Of a stretch of DNA of 64,000 nucleotides, positions 23,613-31,730 are shown one piece after another; positions within the stretch are counted from its first letter, which is position 1, and the number at the start of each line of letters is the position of its first letter. Source of the stretch: Clostridia bacterium (GTDB lineage Bacteria > Bacillota > Clostridia > Christensenellales > Aristaeellaceae). The position numbers and the translations under genes are program-made. The notes below the pieces were generated by a model. The model was not told the origin of the DNA, did no database searches, and saw only the letters and a list, made by a program, of their open reading frames with translations. Location: contig JAFWQA010000008.1 in NCBI GenBank assembly GCA_017509255.1, positions 1-64,000 of the forward strand, given 5' to 3'.

Positions 23613-24749
23613 ATGAAGAAACTGATTGCTCTTGTTCTGGCGCTTTGTCTGACTGCCGGCCTGTTTGCCGTCGCCGCTGCCGATGAGCCCATTACTTTGA
23701 AGATCGCTCATATCGGCCCCCAGACCGGTGCTGCTGCCGTGTACGGAACCGCGACCTACCGCGGCGCGCAGATCGCTGCCGATGAGATCACGGCCGCCGA
23801 CGGCCCGTATGATATTGTGATCATCAACGAGGATGATACCCACGATGCCGAAACGGCCGTGAACGCTTACAACGACGCCATGGACAACGACGCCCAGATG
23901 ATCGTCGGCACCACGACCACCTCTCCCTGCATTGCCGTCGGTGCTCTGGCCTATGAAGAGCGTGTTTTCATGCTGACGCCCTCCGCCTCCTCCACCGACG
24001 TCACCAAGGATAAGGACAACGTATACCAGGTCTGCTTCACCGATCCCGCCCAGGGAGCCGCTTCCGCTCAGTACATTGCGGACAAGAAGCTCGCCACGAA
24101 GGTCGCCGTGATCTACAACAACGCGGATGCCTATTCCACCGGCATTTATCAGACCTTTGCGGACAAAGCGGCCGAACTGGGGCTGGATATCGTCTCCAAA
24201 ACCACTTTCACCGATGACACCACCGACTTTACCGTGCAGGTCGCGGATGCGCAGAACGCCGGCGCCGAGCTGGTTTTCCTGCCCATCTACTATACGCCCG
24301 CTTCCATGATCCTGCAGACGGCCAACGCCAACCAGTACAAGCCCATCTTCTTCGGCGTGGACGGTATGGACGGCATCCTCTCCATCGAAGGTTTTGACAC
24401 CTCTCTGGCTGAGGGCGTCATGCTCCTGACCCCCTTCTCCGCCGACGCGCAGGATGAGAAGACCGTCAAATTCGTGGAAACCTATCAGAACCTCTACGGC
24501 GAGATCCCGAACCAGTTTGCGGCGGACGGTTATGATGCCGTTTACGCGCTGGCTGCCGCTGCCGAAGCGGCCGGTGTACAGGAAGGCGCCAAGGCGGAAG
24601 ACATCTGCGACGCGTTGATCGCCGCCATGCAGAAAATTGAGCTTACCGGCCTGACCGGTACCATGACCTGGTCCTCCAACGGTGAAGTCACCAAGACTCC
24701 TACTGCCGTCGTCATCGAAAACGGCGTCTACGTCGGCTTCGGCAACTGA
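23613..24749 (+). CDS. livJ: Branched-chain amino acid-type ABC transporter, substrate-binding protein
   Basis: The 378-aa exported protein has a 22-24 residue signal peptide ending near AVAAA and a periplasmic-binding-protein type I fold of the LivJ/LivK family: it starts KIAHIGPQTGAAAVYG and has the conserved GTTTTSPCIAVGALAYE and DGYDAVYALA segments. It lacks a lipobox cysteine at the cleavage site. The ligand is probably Leu/Ile/Val, but this fold also binds other amides, so specificity is not proven. First gene of liv, followed by a stem-loop before livH. Confidence 0.88.
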   Translation: MKKLIALVLALCLTAGLFAVAAADEPITLKIAHIGPQTGAAAVYGTATYRGAQIAADEITAADGPYDIVIINEDDTHDAETAVNAYNDAMDNDAQMIVGTTTTSPCIAVGALAYEERVFMLTPSASSTDVTKDKDNVYQVCFTDPAQGAASAQYIADKKLATKVAVIYNNADAYSTGIYQTFADKAAELGLDIVSKTTFTDDTTDFTVQVADAQNAGAELVFLPIYYTPASMILQTANANQYKPIFFGVDGMDGILSIEGFDTSLAEGVMLLTPFSADAQDEKTVKFVETYQNLYGEIPNQFAADGYDAVYALAAAAEAAGVQEGAKAEDICDALIAAMQKIELTGLTGTMTWSSNGEVTKTPTAVVIENGVYVGFGN

Positions 24750-24800
24750 GAACCTTTTCTGCCCCGCATCGGTTTCTGTTTTGAGAAACCGTGGGCATCT

Positions 24801-24845
24801 GAGTCCGCTCCCGGTTTTCCGGGAGCGGACTCGCTCTTGTTTTTA
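24801..24845 (+). terminator. Stem-loop between livJ and livH (partial terminator or 3' stabiliser)
   Basis: Perfect 14-bp arms GAGTCCGCTCCCGG (24801-24814 and complement 24819-24832) with a TTTT loop, then a T-rich tail. As no promoter is evident before livH, it probably attenuates read-through so that binding protein exceeds permease. Confidence 0.72.
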
Positions 24846-24877
24846 CTTCATTCTCTGACGGGAGGTCACAGCAGCCT

Positions 24878-25762
24878 ATGATATTCTTGTCCAACCTCGT
24901 CAACGGAATCAGCCTCGGCAGTATCTATGCCATTATCGCTTTGGGCTATACAATGGTATACGGAATTGCCAAGATGCTGAACTTCGCTCACGGCGACGTC
25001 ATCATGATCGGCGCCTACATCGCGTTCTGCGCGCTGCAGTACTGGAATGTTCCGCCGCTTCTTGCCCTGCTGATCGCCATGGCTTTCTGTACCCTGCTGG
25101 GCATCACCATCGAGGGACTGGCTTACCGTCCTCTCCGTCAGGCAACGTCTCTGGCCGTGCTGATCACAGCGATCGGCATGAGCTATCTGCTGCAGAATCT
25201 GGCACTCCTGATCTGGGGAGCGAATCCCAAGAACTTCCCTTCTTCCATGATCCAGATTCCCGCCATTTCCCTTTTTGGCGAACAGCTCCGGATCAGTGGA
25301 GTCACTCTGGTGACGATCCTGGCCAATATCGTGATCATGATCCTGCTCACCTCCTTTACCATGCATACAAAGCTGGGCAAGGCGATGCGCTGTGTTTCCG
25401 AAGACCGCGGCGCCGCGGAACTCATGGGCATCAATGTCAACCAAACCATTTCCGCGACCTTTGCCATCGGATCCGCGCTGGCCGCCATTGCCGGTATTCT
25501 GCTGTGCTCCGCCTATCCCACGCTGATGCCAACCACCGGCTCCATGCCCGGCATCAAAGCCTTTACCGCGGCCGTTTTCGGCGGGATCGGATCCATTCCG
25601 GGCGCCATGCTCGGCGGCGTCCTGCTGGGTGTGATCGAGATCCTCGGAAAGGCATATATTTCCACAGAGCTTGGCGATGCAATCGTCTTTGCCGTGCTGA
25701 TTATCGTTCTGCTGGTCAAGCCCACCGGACTGCTGGGCAAACCGCAGCGCGAGAAAGTGTGA
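24878..25762 (+). CDS. livH: Branched-chain amino acid ABC transporter permease LivH
   Basis: The 294-aa membrane protein starts FLSNLVNGISLGSIYAIIALGY, the standard LivH N-terminus, and contains RAAE-region MRCVSEDRGAAELMGIN and the cytoplasmic EAA-like loop typical of BPD_transp_2 permeases. About eight hydrophobic helices are apparent. It forms a heterodimer with LivM. A GGGAGGT site lies 11 nt upstream. Confidence 0.94.
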   Translation: MIFLSNLVNGISLGSIYAIIALGYTMVYGIAKMLNFAHGDVIMIGAYIAFCALQYWNVPPLLALLIAMAFCTLLGITIEGLAYRPLRQATSLAVLITAIGMSYLLQNLALLIWGANPKNFPSSMIQIPAISLFGEQLRISGVTLVTILANIVIMILLTSFTMHTKLGKAMRCVSEDRGAAELMGINVNQTISATFAIGSALAAIAGILLCSAYPTLMPTTGSMPGIKAFTAAVFGGIGSIPGAMLGGVLLGVIEILGKAYISTELGDAIVFAVLIIVLLVKPTGLLGKPQREKV

Positions 25763-25771
25763 GGTGGCAGT

Positions 25772-26845
25772 ATGAATTCAAAGAAGCGCAAGCTGATATA
25801 TAATGCCGTCACCTTCGGCATCGTGATCCTGGCTTTCCTGCTCTGCAACATTTTCTATTCGGATATGTCCCGTTCCCTGCGGGGCCAGTTGATTCCGATC
25901 TGCTGCTGGATCGTGATGGCAGTCAGCCTGAATCTGGTCATCGGCATCTCCGGAGAGCTTTCCCTCGGTCACGCCGGTTTCATGAGCATCGGCGCCTTCT
26001 CGGGAATCGTCGTCTCCGGCTGGCTTCTGAACGGTTTTCAAATGGAGAACGAGATCCTCCGTCTGATCATCGCTATCGCAGCCGGTGCGGTTATTGCCGG
26101 AATCGCCGGCGTGCTGATAGGCATTCCCGTCCTGCGACTGCGCGGCGACTATCTGGCAATTGTCACGCTGGCTTTCGGTGAGATCATCCGCAATGTCCTG
26201 AACTGCGTTTATGTCTCGGCGGACGGCGCCTCCCTGAACTTCGGCTTTATTGATCCCAATCTGCCGGGCACTCTGCTGCTCAACGGTCCCAACGGCGCGG
26301 TCGGCGTCAAGAAAATCGCCACCTTTACCGCCGGCTTCATTCTGATCATCATTACCCTGATCGTAGTGCTGAATCTGATCAACAGCCGCACGGGCCGCGC
26401 CATCATGGCTACCCGGGATAACCGGATCGCCGCCGAATCCGTCGGGATCAACGTCACCAAATACAAGATGATCGCCTTTGTCACCTCCGCCGCCCTTGCC
26501 GGCATGGCAGGCGCGCTGTACGGGCTGAACTATTCCACGCTGGTTCCGGCCAAATTCAAGTTTGACCAGTCCATCAATGTGCTGGTCTTCGTTGTGCTGG
26601 GCGGCATCGGCAATACGCTCGGTTCCATCATCTCCGCCACGGTGCTGACCATTCTGCCGGAGCTGCTGCGCAGTTTCTCCAACTACCGGATGCTGATCTA
26701 TGCCGTACTGCTCATTCTGATGATGCTTCTGACCAACACGCCCGCAGCCAAAGCCTTCTTTATCAATCTGCAGGGGCATTGGAAAAAGAAAGCCCTCCGA
26801 AAATCCATTGAAGCCGAACAGGGGAAAGGGGGAACGCAGTCATGA
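25772..26845 (+). CDS. livM: Branched-chain amino acid ABC transporter permease LivM
   Basis: The 357-aa permease has the family motifs LSLGHAGFMSIGAF, LRLRGDYLAIVTLAFGEI and ATRDNRIAAESVGINV, with about ten hydrophobic segments. It follows livH by 9 nt and overlaps livG by 4 nt. Confidence 0.94.
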   Translation: MNSKKRKLIYNAVTFGIVILAFLLCNIFYSDMSRSLRGQLIPICCWIVMAVSLNLVIGISGELSLGHAGFMSIGAFSGIVVSGWLLNGFQMENEILRLIIAIAAGAVIAGIAGVLIGIPVLRLRGDYLAIVTLAFGEIIRNVLNCVYVSADGASLNFGFIDPNLPGTLLLNGPNGAVGVKKIATFTAGFILIIITLIVVLNLINSRTGRAIMATRDNRIAAESVGINVTKYKMIAFVTSAALAGMAGALYGLNYSTLVPAKFKFDQSINVLVFVVLGGIGNTLGSIISATVLTILPELLRSFSNYRMLIYAVLLILMMLLTNTPAAKAFFINLQGHWKKKALRKSIEAEQGKGGTQS

Positions 26846-27708
26846 CCGTCCGCATTCAAAAGAGAAACCAGGATACCAAAATGGTTCCCGTCCCCTCTGA
26901 AAGCATCATTCCCGAGCGTGACCTCGGGAAACTGCCTGTGCTTGAATGCAAGCACCTCGGAATCGACTTCGGCGGTCTGACCGCCGTGGAGGATTTCAAC
27001 CTCACCATCGGCAAAACGGAGATCGCCGGCCTGATCGGACCGAACGGCGCCGGCAAGACCACCGTTTTCAACCTGCTGACCAAGGTCTATGAGCCCACCC
27101 GCGGCACGGTCATGATCAACGGGATCGATACCCACGGCATGGATATCGTTCAGGCCAGCAAGCTGGGCATTGCCCGCACCTTCCAGAATATCCGCCTGTT
27201 CTCCAAAATGTCCGTGGAGGACAACGTCCGGATCGGCCTGCACAACCAGATCAAATACAACATGTTCAGCGGCATTCTCCGCCTCCCTTCCTACTGGAAG
27301 CGGGAAAAGCAGCAGCACGAAAAAGCGCTGGAGCTTCTTTCCATCTTCGGCATGCAGGATATGGCGGACATGCAGGCGGGGTCCCTGCCGTACGGCGCGC
27401 AGCGCCGGCTGGAGATCGTCCGCGCCCTGGCCACCAACCCCAGCCTGCTGCTGCTGGATGAGCCGGCCGCCGGCATGAATCCCCATGAGACCCAGGAGCT
27501 GATGGACAATATCATCAAGATCCGGGACCAGTTCCAGATCGCCGTGCTGCTGATCGAGCACGACATGAATCTGGTCATGGGCATCTGCGAGGGCATCTGT
27601 GTACTGAACTACGGAAAGATCATCGCAAAGGGAACCGCTGAGGACATCCAGTCCAACCCGGTCGTCATTGAAGCCTATCTGGGCAAGCAGAAGGAGGCAC
27701 AGGCATGA
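26842..27708 (+). CDS. livG: Branched-chain amino acid ABC transporter ATP-binding protein LivG
   Basis: The 288-aa ATPase has Walker A GPNGAGKT, a Q-loop region FQNIRLFSKMSVEDNV, the LivG-type signature SLPYGAQRRLEI, Walker B LLLLDEPAAGMNP and the switch His in EHDM. An N-terminal extension of about 30 residues precedes the ABC domain. It overlaps livM and livF by 4 nt each. Confidence 0.95.
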   Translation: MTVRIQKRNQDTKMVPVPSESIIPERDLGKLPVLECKHLGIDFGGLTAVEDFNLTIGKTEIAGLIGPNGAGKTTVFNLLTKVYEPTRGTVMINGIDTHGMDIVQASKLGIARTFQNIRLFSKMSVEDNVRIGLHNQIKYNMFSGILRLPSYWKREKQQHEKALELLSIFGMQDMADMQAGSLPYGAQRRLEIVRALATNPSLLLLDEPAAGMNPHETQELMDNIIKIRDQFQIAVLLIEHDMNLVMGICEGICVLNYGKIIAKGTAEDIQSNPVVIEAYLGKQKEAQA

Positions 27709-28412
27709 GCATGCTGGAGATCAAAGACATCCATGTCTACTACGGCGCCATTCACGCGCTCAAGGGGGTCTCCTTCGAGGTCAACGAACATGAGATCGTA
27801 ACGCTGATCGGCGCCAACGGCGCCGGGAAGTCCACCACGCTGAACACCGTCGTGGGCCTTCTGAAGCCCCGGAGCGGCCAGATCCTTTTTGAAGGAAAAA
27901 ACATCAACAGTATCCCCGCCAATAAAATGGTTTCCCTCGGTATGGCGCTCTGCCCGGAAGGCCGCCGGATCTTCCAGCAGATGACCGTAAAAGAAAACCT
28001 GGAAATGGGCGGATTCACCCGGAGCCCCTCCGAGATCGCTCCCTCCGTGGAAGAGATGTTCACCCGCTTCCCCCGCCTGAAAGAAAGGGAAAAGCAGATC
28101 GCCGGCACGCTGTCCGGCGGCGAGCAGCAGATGCTGGCCATGGCCCGTGCTCTGATGAGCAAGCCCAAGCTGATGATGCTGGATGAGCCCTCAATGGGCC
28201 TGGCGCCGATCCTGGTGGAGCAGATCTTTGACATCATCAGGGAGCTTCATGAAGCCGGCACCACCATCCTGCTGGTCGAGCAGAACGCGCAGATGGCGCT
28301 TTCCGTTGCCGACCGCGCCTACGTTCTTGAAACCGGCAGGATCTCCATGTCCGGCGACGCCAAAGAGCTTCTGGAAAACGACAACGTCCGGAAAGCCTAT
28401 CTGGGAAGCTGA
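27705..28412 (+). CDS. livF: Branched-chain amino acid ABC transporter ATP-binding protein LivF
   Basis: The 235-aa ATPase contains Walker A GANGAGKST, signature LSGGEQQMLA, Walker B LMMLDEPSMGLAP and the switch HIS position replaced by Gln in VEQNAQ, as is usual for LivF. It completes a standard LivJHMGF importer. Confidence 0.95.
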   Translation: MSMLEIKDIHVYYGAIHALKGVSFEVNEHEIVTLIGANGAGKSTTLNTVVGLLKPRSGQILFEGKNINSIPANKMVSLGMALCPEGRRIFQQMTVKENLEMGGFTRSPSEIAPSVEEMFTRFPRLKEREKQIAGTLSGGEQQMLAMARALMSKPKLMMLDEPSMGLAPILVEQIFDIIRELHEAGTTILLVEQNAQMALSVADRAYVLETGRISMSGDAKELLENDNVRKAYLGS

Positions 28413-28428
28413 CAGAAAACGCCAATGA

Positions 28429-28459
28429 AAAAGAGGCGGTCCGTACGGCCGTCTCTTTT
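28429..28459. terminator. Convergent terminator between livF and vanY
   Basis: Stem AAAAGAGGCGG paired with CCGTCTCTTTT (arms 28429-28441 and 28447-28459, with G-U pairs) flanked by A and T tracts, serving both the liv operon and the opposing GH1 operon. Confidence 0.78.
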
Positions 28460-28491
28460 CTTTCGTCCTTTTCTCAGTATCCCTGCAGGAA

Positions 28492-29454
28492 TTACTCCAG
28501 GCAAAGGTTCGCGTCCCGCATGGCCTGCGCGATCTCCCTTCCCACATACCGGTAATGCCAGGCCTCCGCCAGGAATCCCGTAATCTCCTCCTTGTCCGCC
28601 GCGTAGCGGAGGATGAATCCGTAGTCCCAGCAGTTTTTCGCCATCCACCGGTACTGATCTGTACCGGCAAACCATTTCTCCGGTACTGTGATATCAAAGC
28701 AGGTACCCAGATGGTGCTCGCTGGTTCCCGGCAGCGCCACGGTTTTCCGGGCTGCCGACAGCGCGTCCGCCTCGCTCAGGTCATTTTCCTGCCGATAGGC
28801 TGCCGCCTGCGCCTCCAGCTCCGCCTGCTGCTGCTCCGGCGTCCTGTAGGCGCTGCTGATCTGCCAGGGAAAGATCCCTTCCTCACAGGCCGCGGTCAGC
28901 ATCCGGATCAGGGCGTCTGCCGCTTCCTTTTCCGCGTAGGTATCCGGATTCTTGACCGTCGCCACGGCCGGATCGCAGTAATCGTTGAGCAGGACCAGGG
29001 CCAAAGGCTGATAGTTCTCCGGCAGTGGGCAGGACCTGTTCACCAGCAGCGGCAGCCCGCGCGGGTCCTCATAGGGTTTTCCCTCCGCCTTCAGCGCGGA
29101 CAGCGGCGGCGTCACGGTCGGCGCGGCTGTCACAGCAGTACCGCCAAGAAGCGCCGTCCAGGTCTGCTTCCCGGCGATCCCGTCCGCGTCCAGCCCGTTC
29201 TGCCTCTGGAAGGACAGCAGCGCCCGGAGCGTATCCCGGTCGAAAACCTCCCCTTCTCCTCCGTAGCCGAGCGTATTCAGCCCCCTGTTCAGCTCCCCGG
29301 CGGCTTCCCCGCTGTCCCCGAGACGGAGCACGGGATAATCCTCCGCCCCGGCTGCCGGAAGCGGCTTGGTCTGAGGCCGCAGGCAGACAGCCAGCACGGC
29401 CAGTCCGATCACCAGTACCGCGGCCGCGGTTCCGATAAAGATTCTTTTCTTCAT
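28492..29454 (-). CDS. D-alanyl-D-alanine carboxypeptidase (VanY/M15B) with peptidoglycan-binding domain
   Basis: The 320-aa protein has an N-terminal membrane helix (residues 4-22) acting as a signal anchor. Next comes a peptidoglycan-binding module (LRLGDSGEAAGELNRGLNTLGY to IAGKQTWTALL-like, about 45-105), then a zinc M15B peptidase domain. Its metal ligands are visible in SEHHLGTCFD and in EAWHYRYVG. It likely trims D-Ala from the stem peptide outside the membrane. The start at 29454 gives MKKRIF; a longer start at 29493 overlaps the zinc-ribbon gene. Last gene of the GH1 operon. Confidence 0.9.
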   Translation of the reverse strand: MKKRIFIGTAAAVLVIGLAVLAVCLRPQTKPLPAAGAEDYPVLRLGDSGEAAGELNRGLNTLGYGGEGEVFDRDTLRALLSFQRQNGLDADGIAGKQTWTALLGGTAVTAAPTVTPPLSALKAEGKPYEDPRGLPLLVNRSCPLPENYQPLALVLLNDYCDPAVATVKNPDTYAEKEAADALIRMLTAACEEGIFPWQISSAYRTPEQQQAELEAQAAAYRQENDLSEADALSAARKTVALPGTSEHHLGTCFDITVPEKWFAGTDQYRWMAKNCWDYGFILRYAADKEEITGFLAEAWHYRYVGREIAQAMRDANLCLE

Positions 29455-29464
29455 TTTTCTCACA

Positions 29465-30286
29465 TTATATGTCCCGGGCCCCGTCACCGGCATCGCCCGG
29501 GTTCAGAGCCTCTTCCATCATGATCTGCTCCACGGCTTCTTCGACCTCCGGCGCGGTATGCGCTGCAGGCCTTGCTTTTCCGGCCGTTCTTTCCGCCTGC
29601 GCCCGCAGCGTCCGCGGCAGCCGGACCGCTTTTTTCTTCCCCAGCTTTTCCCGGATAAAGCCCAGCGTATCATCCCAGGTAAACGGCGTGCACTGCGCCG
29701 CCAGCCTGAGCCACCACGACGGCGCATAGAAGAGCACCGTGCACTTTTCCGGCCAGAGCTGGACTCTCGCAACTTCCTTCCAGGCGATGCTCCTCTCCTC
29801 CAGCTTCAGCACCTTCGTCCTCCCGTTCTCTTCCGTCCGGTTCAGCAGCGAGGGGGCTTTCAGCCTCATGATCAGCTTCAGGGCGGTCGGCTCCGGCAGA
29901 TACCGGGTCACATGTATGCCGCGGTTATCCACGGCAAAATCCATCAGATCCCTGCCCTGCAAAAGAAGGATCAGGAATACAAGGACCACCGCCCCGGCCA
30001 GCAGGATCAGCAGCGTCAGCGGAAAGCTTCCGGCAAAAAGCCTTTCCAGCGCTTCCGTTCCGCCGGAAAGCCCCTCCAGGAGCAGTACCAGAAGCAGCAC
30101 CGCCAGCGCGGCGGGCAGCAGCAGCCGCATGACCGCGTTCCAGCACAGCCAGTCCTTTACGGGCTGCCTTTCAATGCACCAGACCGTGTGCGCCGCTGTC
30201 CTCCCGAGCTTTGTTCCGCAGTACGGGCAGATCTCTCCGGGGTCCACCTCGCGTCCGCATTTTTTACAGTATGCCGTCAGCGCCAT
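29465..30286 (-). CDS. Zinc-ribbon membrane protein of unknown function
   Basis: The 273-aa protein begins with a zinc ribbon (CKKCG at about 7-11 and CPYCG at about 20-24), followed by two adjacent hydrophobic helices around residues 55-110. The C-terminal cytoplasmic region of about 150 residues is basic and ends in an acidic segment. The start at 30286 is supported by a GGGGG site. It lies 20 nt after the GH1 gene and 10 nt before vanY. I do not recognise a family for the C-terminal part. Confidence 0.7.
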   Translation of the reverse strand: MALTAYCKKCGREVDPGEICPYCGTKLGRTAAHTVWCIERQPVKDWLCWNAVMRLLLPAALAVLLLVLLLEGLSGGTEALERLFAGSFPLTLLILLAGAVVLVFLILLLQGRDLMDFAVDNRGIHVTRYLPEPTALKLIMRLKAPSLLNRTEENGRTKVLKLEERSIAWKEVARVQLWPEKCTVLFYAPSWWLRLAAQCTPFTWDDTLGFIREKLGKKKAVRLPRTLRAQAERTAGKARPAAHTAPEVEEAVEQIMMEEALNPGDAGDGARDI

Positions 30287-30306
30287 TCCTTTCCCCCGTT
30301 TCTGTC

Positions 30307-31665
30307 TCAAAGATTTTCCCCGTTCGCGCGGATGACCTCCGCGTACCAGCGGGCGCTGTCCTTGGGCGTGCGCTTCCCGGTCGCGTAATCCACGTACACC
30401 AGGCCGAAGCGTTCGCTGTAACCCTTCGCCCACTCAAAATTATCCAGGAAGCTCCAGTAGAAATATCCCCGGATATCCGCTCCGTCGTCTCCCGCCCGCC
30501 GCAGCTCCCGAAGATAGCGCTGCACATAGTCCGTCCGGTTCGGGTCATGCACCTGCCCGTCCAGGGAAACAGCGTCATGGCAGGACATTCCGTTCTCGGA
30601 GATCAGGAAGGGAAGCCGGTAGCGCTCCCACAGGAAATACGGTCCCCAGTACAGAGCCCGGGGCGTGATCGGCCAGTTGGCCGCCGTCCTCGGATGCCCG
30701 GCCGGATACGGAACCCGCTCGTATCCCTCCGCGTTGTCCGCCGCGCGGATCTGCACGCCTTCGTAGATATTCTGCGTATAAAAATCAAGCTTCTGCCCGA
30801 TCAGCGGCATATCCTTTTCCCAGCCTGACGGAAGATACCGGCCGAAGGCCTTCAGCCCGTCCTCCGGATACCGGCCGAACACCGCCGCGTCGCTGTACCA
30901 CGCGACCGAGAAAGCCGGGCTTTCCCCGCCGGTCGCGAAATACGCCCTCCGGGCTGCCGCCACGTCCGCCGGATCGCTTTCGTCCAGCGGGATCGACGGC
31001 CCGCCGCACGGAGCGAAGCCGATGTTTGCCCCGGGAACCTTCTCCCGCAGCACCTGGCACGCTCTCCCGTGGCTCTTCAGCAGATGATGGATCGCCTCGA
31101 CCTGCTCCCGTACCCCCAGCTTCAGCCCGGGCGCATGGACTCCCTGCCACAGTCCCAGTCCGATGATGCACTGCGGCTCGTTGATCGTCATAAAGTCCCG
31201 GACCCGGTCTCCGAAGCGGTCCGCAATGATTCCCGTATATTCCGCAAACCATTCCGGCATCTCCGGATTCAGCCAGCCGCCCCGGCGCTGCAGCGCTGCC
31301 GGCAGGTCCCAATGGTAAAGCGTCATCCACGGCCGGATCCCGTTCTCCAGCAGGCAGTCGATCAGCTCGCTGTAAAACCGGACGCCTTTCTCGTTCACCT
31401 TGCCGGTCCCCTCCGGCAGAATGCGCGTCCAGGCCACGGAAAACCGATAATTCCGGATACCGTGTGCCGCCATCAGCGCCACATCCTCCCGGAAGCGGTG
31501 GTAGTGATCGCAGGCAGCCCTTCCGTCACTCCGGTCACTGATTTTTCCCGGCTGCTCACAGAACTCGTCCCAGATGCTCGGGCTCTTTCCGCCCTCGTTC
31601 CAGCCACCTTCGATCTGATAGGCTGCCGTAGCCGTCCCCCAGATAAAATCCTTCCGAAATCCCAT
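30307..31665 (-). CDS. GH1 beta-glucosidase
   Basis: The 452-aa TIM-barrel enzyme hydrolyses terminal beta-D-glucosides such as cellobiose. The acid/base Glu is E163 in TINEP (160-164) and the nucleophile is E357 in ISENG (355-359); the N-terminal FIWGTATAAYQIEGG signature is exact. Lack of a signal peptide places it in the cytoplasm. No phosphate-binding loop of 6-phospho-beta-glucosidases is obvious, which fits ABC rather than PTS import. Transcribed from the promoter at 31693-31721 with the zinc-ribbon and vanY genes. Confidence 0.94.
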   Translation of the reverse strand: MGFRKDFIWGTATAAYQIEGGWNEGGKSPSIWDEFCEQPGKISDRSDGRAACDHYHRFREDVALMAAHGIRNYRFSVAWTRILPEGTGKVNEKGVRFYSELIDCLLENGIRPWMTLYHWDLPAALQRRGGWLNPEMPEWFAEYTGIIADRFGDRVRDFMTINEPQCIIGLGLWQGVHAPGLKLGVREQVEAIHHLLKSHGRACQVLREKVPGANIGFAPCGGPSIPLDESDPADVAAARRAYFATGGESPAFSVAWYSDAAVFGRYPEDGLKAFGRYLPSGWEKDMPLIGQKLDFYTQNIYEGVQIRAADNAEGYERVPYPAGHPRTAANWPITPRALYWGPYFLWERYRLPFLISENGMSCHDAVSLDGQVHDPNRTDYVQRYLRELRRAGDDGADIRGYFYWSFLDNFEWAKGYSERFGLVYVDYATGKRTPKDSARWYAEVIRANGENL

Positions 31666-31692
31666 ACGCTTTCTCCCTGTTCCGTTCGTTTC

Positions 31693-31721
31693 ATTATAGC
31701 GGGCCGGCCCGGCCGGATCAA
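31693..31721 (-). promoter_or_regulatory. Promoter of the GH1-zinc ribbon-vanY operon
   Basis: Minus strand -35 TTGATC (31716-31721), 17-bp spacer that is almost wholly G/C and palindromic, consensus -10 TATAAT (31693-31698). Confidence 0.7.
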
Positions 31722-31730
31722 GCCTCGCCC

